Positions 38,355-48,323 are shown, counted from the first letter of the stretch. The stretch is 64,000 nt of DNA from Lysobacterales bacterium (GCA_022841325.1 JALHRS010000008.1:57021-121020); one strand, 5' to 3'. The notes: a model not told the origin generated them from the letters alone. Program-made: numbers and translations.

Positions 38355-39118
38355 TCGCCCTGTTTCGCAAGCTGGTGATCCTGGCGCTGCTGATCGCGCT
38401 CGGTGCCTGCGCTGGTACCGGCGGCAGTGGTTATGCCGGCTCGAAGTCGGACAAGAACAAGCGTGCCGCCGAGCTGCAGGTGCAGCTGGCCCAGGAATAT
38501 CTGAAGCGCGGCAGCCTGGAAGTGGCGCGCGACAAGCTGGCCAGAGCCCTGGAACTGGATCCCTATTCGGCCCAGGCGCACACCGTCTCGGGCTTTCTGA
38601 ACGAGACCATCAGTGATTTCGTGCAGGCCGAACTGCACTATCGGCGGGCCGTGGAGATCAAGCCCAAGGATGGCGACATGAGCAACAACTTCGCCAGTTT
38701 CCTGTGCCGGCGGGGCCGCTATCCTGAGGCCGAGATCATGTTCCGGCAGGCTCTGTCGGATCCTTATTACAAGACTCCCGAAGTGGCCCTGGCCAATGCC
38801 GGCATCTGCGCCAAGGATTCGGGTAATCTGGAGCTGGCCGAGAGTTATCTGCGCGACGCCCTGGCCCGCAAGGCCGACTATCCGGGTGCGCTGCTGCCGA
38901 TGGCTTCGGTGTTGCATGCCCGCGGTGATTTCCTTCGCGCGCGGGCCTTCATGCAACGCTACGAGGCCGGGCAGCCGGGCAATCCGGAGGCCCTGTATCT
39001 CGGATATCAGATTGAAACAGCGCTGGGCGACAAACGCAGCGCAGAAGACTACCGCAGACGCCTGACCAGCAGTTTCCCGCGCTCGCGCGAAGCGCAGTTG
39101 CTGGAGCAGGGTCAATGA
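38351..39118 (+). CDS. pilW: Type IV pilus pilotin lipoprotein (TPR)
   Basis: A 255-residue lipoprotein (lipobox ALGACAG, Cys about 18) made of tetratricopeptide repeats, for example [20 protein letters not shown] and [17 protein letters not shown]. PilF/PilW pilotins help the secretin PilQ reach and assemble in the outer membrane. The position between rlmN and rodZ is the conserved place of this gene. It fits the ComEA gene upstream in the window. Confidence 0.92.
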   Translation: MIALFRKLVILALLIALGACAGTGGSGYAGSKSDKNKRAAELQVQLAQEYLKRGSLEVARDKLARALELDPYSAQAHTVSGFLNETISDFVQAELHYRRAVEIKPKDGDMSNNFASFLCRRGRYPEAEIMFRQALSDPYYKTPEVALANAGICAKDSGNLELAESYLRDALARKADYPGALLPMASVLHARGDFLRARAFMQRYEAGQPGNPEALYLGYQIETALGDKRSAEDYRRRLTSSFPRSREAQLLEQGQ

Positions 39119-40074
39119 CGCAGGAGCAGGGCATGAATGGAAGCAGCGCACATTCCGGCGGTCTGCTGGATCTGGTGGAACTGGGTCAACGCCTGCAACA
39201 GGCACGAACCGAGTCGGCGCTGTCGCTGGACGATGTAGCGCAAAAGCTGCATCTGCCTCTGGCCACCGTTGCCGACCTGGAAGCCGGTCGCAGCGAACGC
39301 ATCGGAACCGCGGTCTACCTCAAGGGTTTTCTCCGCAGCTATCTGAAACTGGTGCAGCTGCCCGAGGCCTGGGCTGAGCAGGCCATTGCCGCGTCCAGCG
39401 CCGCCAGCGTACCGGCGATCATGCCGGCGGCGGGTGCCGTGGCCAGGCGGGTGTCCTGGCTGGAGCGCTACAAGTGGGCGGCGAGCTATGTGGTAGGAAC
39501 AGCGCTGGCATTGACGGCCGTGCATTGGCTGGTCAGCAACACCCCGCAGCTGGGTTTCCCCGAGCCGGCCAAGTCCGGGCCGATTGCGCTGGAGACACCG
39601 GAACAGGCGGCACCGCCGCCGGTCACAGCGCCGGCCGTGGAGGCCACCGTCAGCAGTGTCGACGATGGCGCCGCGCCGCTGGGACCGCTTGACGAAGCGG
39701 CGTCGGATGGGGCGGCTGACGCTGATGACTTGCCGGTGATGGCCTCTCTCAACCCGTTTCGGGTGGGCAGCTCAAGTCCGGCATCGGCAACAGCCAGCGC
39801 AGCTTCGGTTCTGTCACTGGATTTCACCCAGGACAGCTGGATCGAAGTACGCGATCAGTCCGGCAATCGACTGGCCTATGAAGTCATCCGGTCAGGCGAA
39901 AAGCGTTCATTCAGCGACGGCGCGCCATTCTCGGTGCTGATTGGCAACGCCCGCGGCGTGCGCGCCGATGTGGGTGGCAGGGATGTGGAGCTGGAGCGGT
40001 TCACGCGCGGTAATGTCGCGCGCTTCGCGGTTGCCGAGAGCGACGGCGAGTGGTCGCCGGTGGTTGCTGAATAA
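39115..40074 (+). CDS. rodZ: RodZ-like cytoskeletal membrane protein
   Basis: A 319-residue protein. An N-terminal helix-turn-helix (LGQRLQQARTESALSLDDVA, about 22-41, then LHLPLATVADLEAG) is followed by a single membrane helix (about 122-140), a Pro/Ala linker and a C-terminal DUF4115 beta domain with LDFTQDSWIEVRDQSGNRL. RodZ anchors MreB and shapes the rod. Overlaps pilW by 4 bp. The genes usually found next (ispG, hisS) are absent here. Confidence 0.92.
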   Translation: MTQEQGMNGSSAHSGGLLDLVELGQRLQQARTESALSLDDVAQKLHLPLATVADLEAGRSERIGTAVYLKGFLRSYLKLVQLPEAWAEQAIAASSAASVPAIMPAAGAVARRVSWLERYKWAASYVVGTALALTAVHWLVSNTPQLGFPEPAKSGPIALETPEQAAPPPVTAPAVEATVSSVDDGAAPLGPLDEAASDGAADADDLPVMASLNPFRVGSSSPASATASAASVLSLDFTQDSWIEVRDQSGNRLAYEVIRSGEKRSFSDGAPFSVLIGNARGVRADVGGRDVELERFTRGNVARFAVAESDGEWSPVVAE

Positions 40075-40126
40075 TTCGTACCTGGCCGGAAACGGCTGAC
40101 CTACTCATCGAATCGGAATCAGAGAA

Positions 40127-40795
40127 ATGGCTGACGACATCATTGATGCGCACGAACAAAGCGAGCGCGCCCGGCAATGGTTGCAACAGAACGGCAGTTC
40201 CATCGTCATCGGTGTGCTGCTGGGCATCGCTGTGCTGCTCGGCTGGCAGCGCTATCAGCAGTCTGGTGTCAGCCATCGGGCCGAGGCCTTCGTCAAGTAC
40301 GAGGACCTGCGCTCGGCGGTAGACAAGGAAGACCAGGAACTGGCGGCCAGCCTCGCCGAGGACCTGCGCAAGAATTTCAGCGATACGCCGCATGCCGCGC
40401 TGGCGGCCATGGAGATGGCGGAGCAGCAGATCAAGGAAGGCAAACTGCCGGAGGCCGAATCCTCACTGCGTTTTGTCAGTACCGAAGCGGGTTCCGAGCC
40501 TTTGCGGGCGATCGCCACCATGCGCCTGGCGCGTGTGTTGCTGAGCCGCGGCGAGGCCCAGAAGGCGCTTGATACCCTCAAGCCGGTGGCTTCGGACGCG
40601 TATACTGCCGAGCGCGAACTGATTCGCGGCGATGCCCTTGTGACGCTGGGCCAGAGCGACGAGGCCCGCAAGGCCTACGATGCGGCATTGGCGGCGATGG
40701 ACGTCGCCGCCCAGCAGCGCAAGATGGTGGAAGCCAAGCGCGATGATCTGGCCGCCGGTGGCGCATCGGCGCCCGTCGCTGCGGAGCAGGGTTGA
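40127..40795 (+). CDS. yfgM: YfgM-like TPR ancillary translocon protein
   Basis: A 222-residue protein with a cytoplasmic N-terminal segment (DDIIDAHEQSERARQWLQQN), one membrane helix (SSIVIGVLLGIAVLLGWQRY, about 25-44) and a periplasmic TPR-like domain. YfgM associates with PpiD at the SecYEG translocon. It sits directly before bamB as usual; the TGA overlaps the bamB ATG by one base. Confidence 0.92.
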   Translation: MADDIIDAHEQSERARQWLQQNGSSIVIGVLLGIAVLLGWQRYQQSGVSHRAEAFVKYEDLRSAVDKEDQELAASLAEDLRKNFSDTPHAALAAMEMAEQQIKEGKLPEAESSLRFVSTEAGSEPLRAIATMRLARVLLSRGEAQKALDTLKPVASDAYTAERELIRGDALVTLGQSDEARKAYDAALAAMDVAAQQRKMVEAKRDDLAAGGASAPVAAEQG

Positions 40796-41949
40796 TGCGT
40801 ATGCCTGCCCGACAGTGGTTGTTGGTGGCGATGGTGGCATTGCTGGGTGCCTGCGGCGGCGACAGCGCCAAGAAGGAAAACATCGAACCACCCACGCCGC
40901 TGACTGAATTCGCACCCACCGCCGTGGTGCAGAAGCTCTGGTCAGCCTCGGTTGGCGGCGGTGCTGCCGAACTCGGCGCCGGACTGGTGCCCGCGGTGGG
41001 TGGCGGCAAGGTCTTCTTTGCCGGCCCCGGTGGCGACATCGTGGCCCACGACGTCAGCAGCGGACGTCGGTTGTGGGCGAAGAAATACGAGTCCTTCAGC
41101 GGCGGACCGGGCACCAATGGGTCGATCGTGGTGGCTGGCACCATTGAAGGCGCGCTGATCGCCGTCGATGCCGAAACCGGGTTGGAGAACTGGCGGGCGC
41201 GGATGTCGTCCGAGGTCATCTCGGCACCGGTGGTTAATGGCGACACCGTTGTCGCCATCGCCAACGATGGCCGCACCCATGCCCTGAAGGCTGGCGACGG
41301 TACACAGATCTGGGCCGTCGATCGCGGCGTGCCGCTGCTCAGTCTGCGTGGCAACTCGGCGCCGATCCTGACGTCGAATTCGGTGATCGTCGCCGGCGCC
41401 AATGGCACGGTCACGGCGCTGGCGCTGTCGGATGGCCGACCACTGTGGGAACAGCGCGTGGGCGTGGGCGAAGGCCGCACCGACCTCGAGCGCATGATTG
41501 ATATCGACGGGCGCATGGTTCTGCTGAACGGCGATCTGTTTGTGGTCGGCTACGAGTCTGGTGCCCAGGCGCTGACCGCCGATGCCGGACGGATTCTGTG
41601 GCAGCGCGACATGTCTTCGGTGTCCGGGCTGGCCGCGGGCAGCGACGGCGTCTTCGTCGCCGCTGCCGATGGCGCTGTCTGGGCGCTGGATCGCCGCAGT
41701 GGTGGCGCCTTGTGGAAGAACGAAGTGCTGCTGCACCGGATGCTGTCGGTCCCGGTGCTGATGGGGGACTACGTCGTCGTGGGTGATCTGGAAGGCTATC
41801 TGCACTGGTTCAAGCGCGCCGATGGTGAACTCGCCGTGCGCACACGGCTGGGTGATTCCAGTTTTGGCGATGGTCTGGCCGTGGTTGACGATACGCTCTA
41901 CGTGCAGAACCGCGATGGATCGGTCGGCGCTTTCCGACTTCGCAATTGA
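40795..41949 (+). CDS. bamB: Outer-membrane assembly lipoprotein (beta-propeller)
   Basis: A 384-residue lipoprotein (LLGACGGDS lipobox) that folds as an eight-bladed propeller. Repeated blade ends include GRRLWAKKY, GLENWRARM, GTQIWAVD, GRPLWEQRV, GRILWQRDM and GGALWKNEV. BamB scaffolds BamA in beta-barrel assembly. Starts at ATG 40795 or 40801. Followed by a strong hairpin, then der. Confidence 0.95.
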   Translation: MRMPARQWLLVAMVALLGACGGDSAKKENIEPPTPLTEFAPTAVVQKLWSASVGGGAAELGAGLVPAVGGGKVFFAGPGGDIVAHDVSSGRRLWAKKYESFSGGPGTNGSIVVAGTIEGALIAVDAETGLENWRARMSSEVISAPVVNGDTVVAIANDGRTHALKAGDGTQIWAVDRGVPLLSLRGNSAPILTSNSVIVAGANGTVTALALSDGRPLWEQRVGVGEGRTDLERMIDIDGRMVLLNGDLFVVGYESGAQALTADAGRILWQRDMSSVSGLAAGSDGVFVAAADGAVWALDRRSGGALWKNEVLLHRMLSVPVLMGDYVVVGDLEGYLHWFKRADGELAVRTRLGDSSFGDGLAVVDDTLYVQNRDGSVGAFRLRN

Positions 41950-41954
41950 TTGAC

Positions 41955-41979
41955 CACGGTCGCCGATCCGGCGACCGTG
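41955..41979 (+). promoter_or_regulatory. Stable hairpin between bamB and der
   Basis: Perfect 11-bp stem cacggtcgccg / cggcgaccgtg with a 3-nt loop, 5 bp after the bamB stop and 20 bp before the der ATG, without a U-tract. It could protect the bamB 3' end or reduce expression of der. Confidence 0.6.
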
Positions 41980-41998
41980 TACTCCGAGGCGTCCGAAC

Positions 41999-43387
41999 AT
42001 GCTTCCCGTTGTTGCTTTGGTTGGTCGCCCGAACGTCGGCAAATCCACGATCTACAACTCGCTGACCAAGACCAGGGACGCCATCGTCTCGAATCTCCCC
42101 GGCGTGACCCGAGACCGGCTTTTCGGCGTCTGCCGCCGGGCTGAGCGTCCGTTTCTGGTGGTCGATACCGCCGGCCTCACGGAAAACGAAGACCTGCTGG
42201 CCAAAGGCATGTCGGCGCAATCGTGGCAGGCGATCGAGGAGTCGGATCTCGTCTGTCTGGTGGTTGATGCACGCGACGGCCTGCATCCGGACGATATCGA
42301 GATCGCACAACGCATCCGCGCCACCGGCCGACCGATGATGCTGGTCGTCAACAAGATTGACGGCATCCAGGAGTACACCGCAGAGGCCGAGTTCTCGCGA
42401 CTTGGAATCGCCTCGATGCTGTTGATTTCAGCCGCGCACAATCAGGGCATCGCCGATCTGGTGGAGCACCTGCTGGCGCAGTTGCCGGCCAGCGAGGAAG
42501 TCGAGGACAGTGGCGATGGCGCCATCCGCATTGCCATCCTCGGCCGCCCCAACGTCGGCAAATCGACGCTGGTCAACCGTTTGCTCGGTGAGGATCGGGT
42601 TCTGGCCATGGATCTGCCCGGCACCACCCGTGATGCGGTACGGATACCGCTGGAACGCGACGGCAAGCGCTATGTGTTGATCGACACCGCCGGCATACGA
42701 CGCAAGGCGCGTGTCGAAGACGGTGTGGAAAAATTCAGTGTCATCAAGGCCTTGCAGGCAGCCGAAGAAGCCCATGTGGTGATCCTGATGCTGGATGCGC
42801 AGCAGGGATTCGCTGACCAGGACGCCCATATCCTCGGTGAAGTCGTCAATGGCGGCCGCGGCCTGGTGCTGGCGGTCAACAAATGGGATGGCTTGAGCGT
42901 GCGCGAGCGCACCCAGGTGAATTCGCGCCTCGACTGGGGGCTGGGCTTCGTCAACTTTGCCAAGCGCGTCCCCATTTCCGCGCTGCACGGCTCAGGCCTC
43001 GGCGAGCTGCTCAAGGCCGTTCATCAGGCCCATCGCTCGGCCACCCGCGAGTTCACTGCCTCGGAGTTGACCAAGGCGCTCAGCCAGGCCTTCGAGAAGC
43101 ACCAACCGCCGATGGTCCGCGGGCGGGTTTCGAAGATGCGTTATGCCCATCAGGGCGGTCGCAATCCACCACGCGTCATCATTCATGGCAACCGCCTGAG
43201 CAGTCTCAGCGAAGACTACAAGCGCTACCTCGAAAACGCTCTTCGCCAGAAATTCAAGCTGGTCGGTACGCCCTTGGCGCTGGAATTCCGTGAAGGTGCG
43301 AATCCATTCGCCGGCAAGGTCAATCCGCTGACCGAGCGCCAGGTGAAAAAGCGCAAGCGTCTGATCGGCCACGCCAAGCGCGGCTGA
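41999..43387 (+). CDS. der: Ribosome-assembly GTPase Der (EngA)
   Basis: A 462-residue protein with two tandem G domains, each with GRPNVGKST (about 8 and 182), NKID in the first and NKWD in the second, plus a C-terminal KH-like domain. The basic tail RQVKKRKRLIGHAKRG is typical. Required for 50S subunit maturation. Placed after bamB as usual. Confidence 0.97.
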   Translation: MLPVVALVGRPNVGKSTIYNSLTKTRDAIVSNLPGVTRDRLFGVCRRAERPFLVVDTAGLTENEDLLAKGMSAQSWQAIEESDLVCLVVDARDGLHPDDIEIAQRIRATGRPMMLVVNKIDGIQEYTAEAEFSRLGIASMLLISAAHNQGIADLVEHLLAQLPASEEVEDSGDGAIRIAILGRPNVGKSTLVNRLLGEDRVLAMDLPGTTRDAVRIPLERDGKRYVLIDTAGIRRKARVEDGVEKFSVIKALQAAEEAHVVILMLDAQQGFADQDAHILGEVVNGGRGLVLAVNKWDGLSVRERTQVNSRLDWGLGFVNFAKRVPISALHGSGLGELLKAVHQAHRSATREFTASELTKALSQAFEKHQPPMVRGRVSKMRYAHQGGRNPPRVIIHGNRLSSLSEDYKRYLENALRQKFKLVGTPLALEFREGANPFAGKVNPLTERQVKKRKRLIGHAKRG

Positions 43388-43456
43388 CTCCGGTTGCGGG
43401 CAGGACTGGCGGTCGCTGATCAGCAATCCTATTCTGACTCCAGGAGTGGCTAGGCA

Positions 43457-44746
43457 TTGGCTCCCAACATGACGGTTGAGGACTTGTTGAGCAGTCGGGG
43501 CGTTCCCCTGCGCGTCAGCGTTGAGGAAGCCCGGGTGGCCGTCGCTGCCGCCTTGATGAATTCCTCGCCCTCGATTGAGCGGGTCGCCCTGGACAACGCC
43601 CTTGGGCGAGTGCTGGCCGAGGACATCTTGAGTCCGCACTCGCTGCCTCCCTTCGCCAATTCGGCGATGGACGGATATGCCTTCCGCCACACCGATCTCG
43701 CGGCCGCCTCCGAGCCGCTGTTGCAGTGCGTGGGCGAGAGCCGGGCAGGGCAGCGCTACAACGGTCGCCTGGCGGTCGGGCAGTGCGTGCGCATTTCCAC
43801 CGGCGCGGTCATGCCGGCCGATGCCGACACCGTGGTCATTCAGGAAGACACTCAGCGTAGTCAGGATCAAGTCCGTCTGCAGCAGATTCCGGCTGCCGGC
43901 GCCAACGTCCGCAAGGCTGGCGAGGAATGTGCCGCGGGTGCCCAGCTGTTGAGCCGTGGACGCGGACTCGGCGCCCGGGGCCTGGCGCTGGCGGCCACGG
44001 CCGGTCGCGATGAGCTGCGGGTGCTGGCACGGCCGCGGGTGGCCATCCTGACCACCGGTGATGAACTGGCCCTGCCCGGACAAGCGCTGGGGCCTGGGCA
44101 GATCTACGACAGCAACTCGGCCCTGTTGCACGCACTGGTCATCGACGCCGGGGCTTATCCGCTGCCGGCGACTCAGGCCACGGCTGATGATCCGCAGCGT
44201 TTGCTGCACGCCCTGCGCCGGGCCGCGGCTGCCGCCGATCTGGTGCTGACCACGGGCGGTGCTTCCGTTGGCGATCATGATCATCTGCCGAGCTTGCTGG
44301 CCGAGCACGGCAGCGTCCACTTCTGGAAGGTCAGGATGAAACCGGGCATGCCGGCGCTGTTCGGCGAACTGGCGGGCAAGCCGGTGTTGGCGCTGCCCGG
44401 AAATCCGGTGTCGGTCTTTGCCACCTTCCAGGTACTGGTGCGCGCCGCGCTGTCAGCCCTGCAGGGTCTGGCACCGGTCGATCCCTTGCGTTGGCGTGCG
44501 CGCCTGCTGGTGCCATTGCGCAAGACGCACAAGCGCGCCGAGTTTCTGCGCGGCATCCACAACATCGATTCCCAGGGGCAACTCTGGGTACGACCCCTGA
44601 GCGGACAGGAATCCCATCGCAGCGTGGCTCTGCTGCAGGCCAGCGTGCTGCTGTGCCTGCCGGAAGCCGAGATCGATCTTGCGGCCGGGGCGCTGGTGGA
44701 TGTCGAGCCGCTGTTCGCGCGCCCTGAGTCCGAGGTACGGTTGTGA
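43457..44746 (+). CDS. moeA: Molybdopterin molybdotransferase
   Basis: Inserts molybdate into adenylated molybdopterin. The 429-residue product has the signatures ANSAMDGYAF, GEECAAG, VAILTTGDEL, YDSNS, LVLTTGGASVGDHD and LALPGNPVSV. The start is TTG at 43457 (10 bp after AGGAG) or ATG at 43469. Its stop overlaps the rhodanese-MoeB GTG start by 4 bp. Confidence 0.95.
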   Translation: MAPNMTVEDLLSSRGVPLRVSVEEARVAVAAALMNSSPSIERVALDNALGRVLAEDILSPHSLPPFANSAMDGYAFRHTDLAAASEPLLQCVGESRAGQRYNGRLAVGQCVRISTGAVMPADADTVVIQEDTQRSQDQVRLQQIPAAGANVRKAGEECAAGAQLLSRGRGLGARGLALAATAGRDELRVLARPRVAILTTGDELALPGQALGPGQIYDSNSALLHALVIDAGAYPLPATQATADDPQRLLHALRRAAAAADLVLTTGGASVGDHDHLPSLLAEHGSVHFWKVRMKPGMPALFGELAGKPVLALPGNPVSVFATFQVLVRAALSALQGLAPVDPLRWRARLLVPLRKTHKRAEFLRGIHNIDSQGQLWVRPLSGQESHRSVALLQASVLLCLPEAEIDLAAGALVDVEPLFARPESEVRL

Positions 44747-45909
44747 GCACCCGCGAACGCTGGATGAGCGAACTGCGCGCGGCCACGCCGCATGTGGATG
44801 TGCGCGAGGCGCTCAGGCGGCAGCAGGCCGGCTCCGTTCTGCTCGATGTGCGCGAGGCGCAGGAGTGGGCCGAGGGCAGCCCGGTGGATGCGCGGAAGCT
44901 GGCGCGCAGTCAACTCGAATTCCAGGTTGAGGCGGCGTTGCCGCAGACCGAGAACGAAGTGCTGCTGCTGTGCGCCGCTGGTGCCCGGGCCTTGCTCTGT
45001 GCGGAAACGCTGATGCGGCTGGGGTATCGGCGCGTCGCCGTGGTGGAGGGCGGATTTCGTGCCTGGCAGGCCGCCGGATTGCCGGTTGCCGTGCCGGAAG
45101 CGGCGGATCCGCTGTGGCAGCGCCGCTACGCCCGGCAGATGGTGTTGCCGGAGATCGGCCAGGAAGGGCAGCAGCGCCTGCGCCAGTCCCGGGTGCTGAT
45201 GGTCGGCGCCGGAGGCCTCGGTTCGCCGGCGGCACTGTACCTGGCTGCCGCCGGTGTCGGCAGTCTGCGGATGGTCGACGACGATCGGGTGGACCTCAGC
45301 AATCTGCAGCGACAGGTGCTGCACACCACCGCACGGGTAGGCCGGGCCAAGGTCCAGTCGGCGGTCGAAACCCTGTCGGCACTGAATCCGGATATCCAGA
45401 TCGAGGCGGTTAACGAGCGCGTGCACAGTGGCAATGTCGATGAGCTGCTGGCGGGCTGCCAGCTGGTCCTCGATGGCAGCGACAATCTGCCCACCCGTTA
45501 TCTGCTGAGCGATGCCGCGGTCAAGCATTCGCTGCCACTGGTCTATGGGGCCGTCGAACGCTTCAGCGGTCAGGTCAGCGTCTTTCATCCAGGCTCGGCG
45601 CGGGGTGATGCGCCCTGCTATCGCTGCCTCTTTCCCGAGCCGCCGGCGCCCGATCAAGCCCCCAACTGCGCAGAAGTGGGCGTGCTCGGGGTGGTCCCGG
45701 GGATCATCGGTCTGCTGCAGGCCAACGAAGCGCTGAAACTGCTGCTGGGGATAGGCCAGCCGCTGATCGGGCGCTTGCTGTTGTTCGATGCGCTGGCCAT
45801 GCAGTTCCGCGAACTCAGGCTGCCAGCCGACCGCGAATGCGCGCTTTGCGCCCCCGGCCGGACATTCCCGGGCTATGTCGACTACGCCCATTTCTGCGCC
45901 GGCGGCTGA
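44743..45909 (+). CDS. moeB: Rhodanese-MoeB fusion (sulfur-carrier adenylyltransferase)
   Basis: 388 residues. The N-terminal rhodanese domain (about 15-110) has LLDVREAQEW and the active-site loop LLLCAAGARA with a cysteine. The C-terminal ThiF/MoeB domain (about 120-385) has VLMVGAGGLGSPAA, VDLSNLQRQ, and zinc ligands in CYRCLF and CALC. It would activate MoaD-type carriers and might also deliver sulfur, combining functions as in eukaryotic MOCS3 but with the domains in reverse order. Co-translated with moeA; the start is GTG. Confidence 0.92.
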   Translation: MSTRERWMSELRAATPHVDVREALRRQQAGSVLLDVREAQEWAEGSPVDARKLARSQLEFQVEAALPQTENEVLLLCAAGARALLCAETLMRLGYRRVAVVEGGFRAWQAAGLPVAVPEAADPLWQRRYARQMVLPEIGQEGQQRLRQSRVLMVGAGGLGSPAALYLAAAGVGSLRMVDDDRVDLSNLQRQVLHTTARVGRAKVQSAVETLSALNPDIQIEAVNERVHSGNVDELLAGCQLVLDGSDNLPTRYLLSDAAVKHSLPLVYGAVERFSGQVSVFHPGSARGDAPCYRCLFPEPPAPDQAPNCAEVGVLGVVPGIIGLLQANEALKLLLGIGQPLIGRLLLFDALAMQFRELRLPADRECALCAPGRTFPGYVDYAHFCAGG

Positions 45910-46030
45910 AGCCCACACGACCAGTGAGCGCCCTCGCGGTGTGACCGCCAAAACCACGGACCACAGCAAGATTGTTGCCAGAAGCGGTACACAGCGAACG
46001 GCGATCAACGTCGAGAAATTCGCTCTGGCC

Positions 46031-46071
46031 TTTCTCCGCGTTCTCTGCGTTCCTCAGCGTTCTCCGCGTTC
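46031..46071. repeat. Degenerate tandem repeat (TTCTCCGCG / TTCTCTGCG)
   Basis: Four to five 8-10 bp units of the form ttctc[cg/tg]cg. A related inverted pair lies at 52007-52112. The rest of 45910-46135 contains no supported gene. Confidence 0.75.
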
Positions 46072-46135
46072 CGCTTCTGGCCGCGATGCTTCTGCGGCCA
46101 GCGAGTTCATACCGTGCCGTCGTTGAGACACGGTC

Positions 46136-46798
46136 TCAGCAGATCGCGGGTCGGCTGAAATGCAGCAATCGGCCCTTGAACGGTGCGCTGTCGTCGGCGC
46201 TGAACGCCATCCGTGTTTCGCTGGCGCTGAAGCCGACCGCGGCCAGGGCGGTGATCAGGCGTCCGCCGTTGCCGCGACCGGGGTCGCTGATGATGATCTC
46301 GGCCGCTGCCGTGCTCATGCGCTGCAGCAGGGCGGCGAGGATGGCGGCGTGCTCGCGTTCGTAGAGGATGTCGCTGCCCAGGATCAGGTCGAACTGGCCG
46401 AGCTCGGCGCCGCTGTCCAGCCACGGCAGATCGCGATAGACCGGCATCGGCAACTGGTTGAGACCGGCGTTGTAGGCCAGAAACTGCTCGGCCAGTGGAT
46501 GGTTGTCGCTGGCGGTGATGTCGGCGCCGCGCCTGGCCAGCATCAGGCTGGACAGGGCCAGTCCACAGCCCAGTTCCAGAATGCGACGGCCACTCAGGTC
46601 CATGGTGCACAAGGATTCGGCCAGCACCCGACCGGCGGGCCAGATCTGGCCAAACAGTCCCCATTGAGCCGAGGAAATGCCGGCACGGTCGGCCTGACCC
46701 TGGGGGTCGGCATACTGCGATCGATCACTGAGGCCGCGAATCTGATAGACGTGCCCGCACAGGGGTACCTGGGTGATCTGGGTCTGATAACCGTGCAT
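46136..46798 (-). CDS. Class I SAM-dependent methyltransferase (protein-lysine MTase-like)
   Basis: A 220-residue protein with SAM-binding motif I LELGCGLALSSLMLARRG (about 78-95), motif II ASDNHP and the post-motif FDLILGSDILYER. The arrangement, with WPAGRVLAESL just before motif I, is that of the METTL21/ETFB-lysine methyltransferase group. The target protein is unknown. The ATG at 46798 fits; longer upstream frames are not supported. Confidence 0.85.
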   Translation of the reverse strand: MHGYQTQITQVPLCGHVYQIRGLSDRSQYADPQGQADRAGISSAQWGLFGQIWPAGRVLAESLCTMDLSGRRILELGCGLALSSLMLARRGADITASDNHPLAEQFLAYNAGLNQLPMPVYRDLPWLDSGAELGQFDLILGSDILYEREHAAILAALLQRMSTAAAEIIISDPGRGNGGRLITALAAVGFSASETRMAFSADDSAPFKGRLLHFSRPAIC

Positions 46799-46941
46799 GG
46801 CAGTGCTTCCGGGAGGGGCGTCGCCACGCGAGCGTGGCGAGTGCGATGAGGAAGCGGTTCGGACCGGGATCAGCGTCCGGGCAAGCACAAAGGCGCCACT
46901 GTAGCGCCTTTCCGCCTGAACTGCGCGTATCTGCCCGCCAT

Positions 46942-47277
46942 TCAGATCTTTGGATGGGCGCGCATGGCGGCTTCGAAACGCGCCATCTGCTCCGGCGTCG
47001 CTGGCGCCTGATGGCGCGACTTCCATTCCGCCATCGGCATCCCGTAGACGTGCTCGCGGGCCTGGTCCTTGGTCATGGCCAAGCCGCTGTCTGCAGCGGC
47101 TTGCTGGTACCAGTCGGCCAGGCAGTTGCGGCAAAAGCCGGCCAGAATCATCAGATCGATGTTCTGCACATCGCTGCGCTGGCGCAGGTGCGCCAGAAGC
47201 TTGCGGAAAGCTGCGGCTTCCAGGGCGTCGTTGGCGGCGCTGTGGGCGGGGGTGGCTTCGGGTTCATTGCAGGCCAT
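46942..47277 (-). CDS. DUF1244 protein
   Basis: A 111-residue cytoplasmic helical protein with the family core FRKLLAHLRQRSDVQNIDLM, followed by AGFCRNCLADWY, where two cysteines lie close together, and YGMPMAEWKSRHQ. Common in proteobacteria; function unknown. Monocistronic. Confidence 0.88.
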   Translation of the reverse strand: MACNEPEATPAHSAANDALEAAAFRKLLAHLRQRSDVQNIDLMILAGFCRNCLADWYQQAAADSGLAMTKDQAREHVYGMPMAEWKSRHQAPATPEQMARFEAAMRAHPKI

Positions 47278-47417
47278 GGCGCTTTCTCAGGATTCACTGG
47301 GCAATCTCTCAGCCTAGCATCGACCAGATTTAAGGCCCAGTCGCGGCTGCTCAGGGCATAATCCGCGGTCTTTCAGGATTGCCCGACCATCATCGGTCGG
47401 AGTTTGAGCAGGTGCGC

Positions 47418-48269
47418 ATGGTCGCCGAGTTGTTGGATGGCAAAGGTATAGCCGATGAGCTGATCGAGGGCATACGCCTGCGCGTGCGCGATCGCCTGCG
47501 CGCGGGGCAGGGCGCGCCCGGCCTCGCCGTGGTGCTGGTGGGGGAGAATCCTGCATCCCAGGTCTATGTGCGCAACAAGCGTCGCGCCTGTGAGCGCGCC
47601 GGCTTCACGACCCGTGATTTCGATCTGCCGGCGCGCACCAGCGAGGCCGAGCTGCTGGATCTGATCGATCAGCTGAACTCAGCACCGGACATCCACGGTA
47701 TTCTGGTGCAACTGCCGCTGCCGCCGCAGATCGACTCGCGCACGGTCATCCAGCGGATTTCTCCGCGCAAGGATGTCGATGGTTTTCATCCCGAGAACGT
47801 CGGTCGATTGGCGCAACGGGAGCCTGGGTTGCGGCCGTGTACGCCCAAGGGCGTCATGACGCTGCTGGCGCACACGGACAAACCGGTGCGCGGTCGCGAT
47901 GCGCTGGTGGTGGGTGTGTCCAACCATGTCGGGCGACCGATGGTGCTGGAACTGCTGCTGGCTGGGGCCACGGTGACCGCGGCGCATCGCTTCACGGCCG
48001 ATCTGCGACTGCATGTGGAACGCGCGGATCTGCTGGTCGTCGCGGTCGGCCGTCCCGGCATCGTCGATGGTAACTGGATCAAGCCTGGCGCCGTGGTCAT
48101 CGACGTCGGCATCAATCGCCAGCCGGACGGAAGCCTGGTGGGAGATGTGGGCTATGCCGCGGCTGCCGAGCGCGCCTCCTGGATCACGCCGGTACCGGGT
48201 GGTGTGGGCCCGATGACCGTAGCCACGCTATTGCAGAACACGCTCGAAGCCTGCGAGCTGTTTGCCTGA
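47418..48269 (+). CDS. folD: Methylene-THF dehydrogenase / methenyl-THF cyclohydrolase
   Basis: Interconverts one-carbon forms of tetrahydrofolate with NADP. The 283-residue product has [20 protein letters not shown] with the catalytic Lys in [31 protein letters not shown] and the C-terminal [13 protein letters not shown]. One change stands out: [12 protein letters not shown] replaces the usual G-R-S-x-I-V-G-x-P, with Asn in place of Ile. ATG 47418 preferred; GTG 47412 possible. Confidence 0.96.
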   Translation: MVAELLDGKGIADELIEGIRLRVRDRLRAGQGAPGLAVVLVGENPASQVYVRNKRRACERAGFTTRDFDLPARTSEAELLDLIDQLNSAPDIHGILVQLPLPPQIDSRTVIQRISPRKDVDGFHPENVGRLAQREPGLRPCTPKGVMTLLAHTDKPVRGRDALVVGVSNHVGRPMVLELLLAGATVTAAHRFTADLRLHVERADLLVVAVGRPGIVDGNWIKPGAVVIDVGINRQPDGSLVGDVGYAAAAERASWITPVPGGVGPMTVATLLQNTLEACELFA

Positions 48270-48323
48270 TCGTAATCTGCAGTCCGCTAGACTCCGCGCC
48301 CAAACCAACCTGATCGTCCATCG

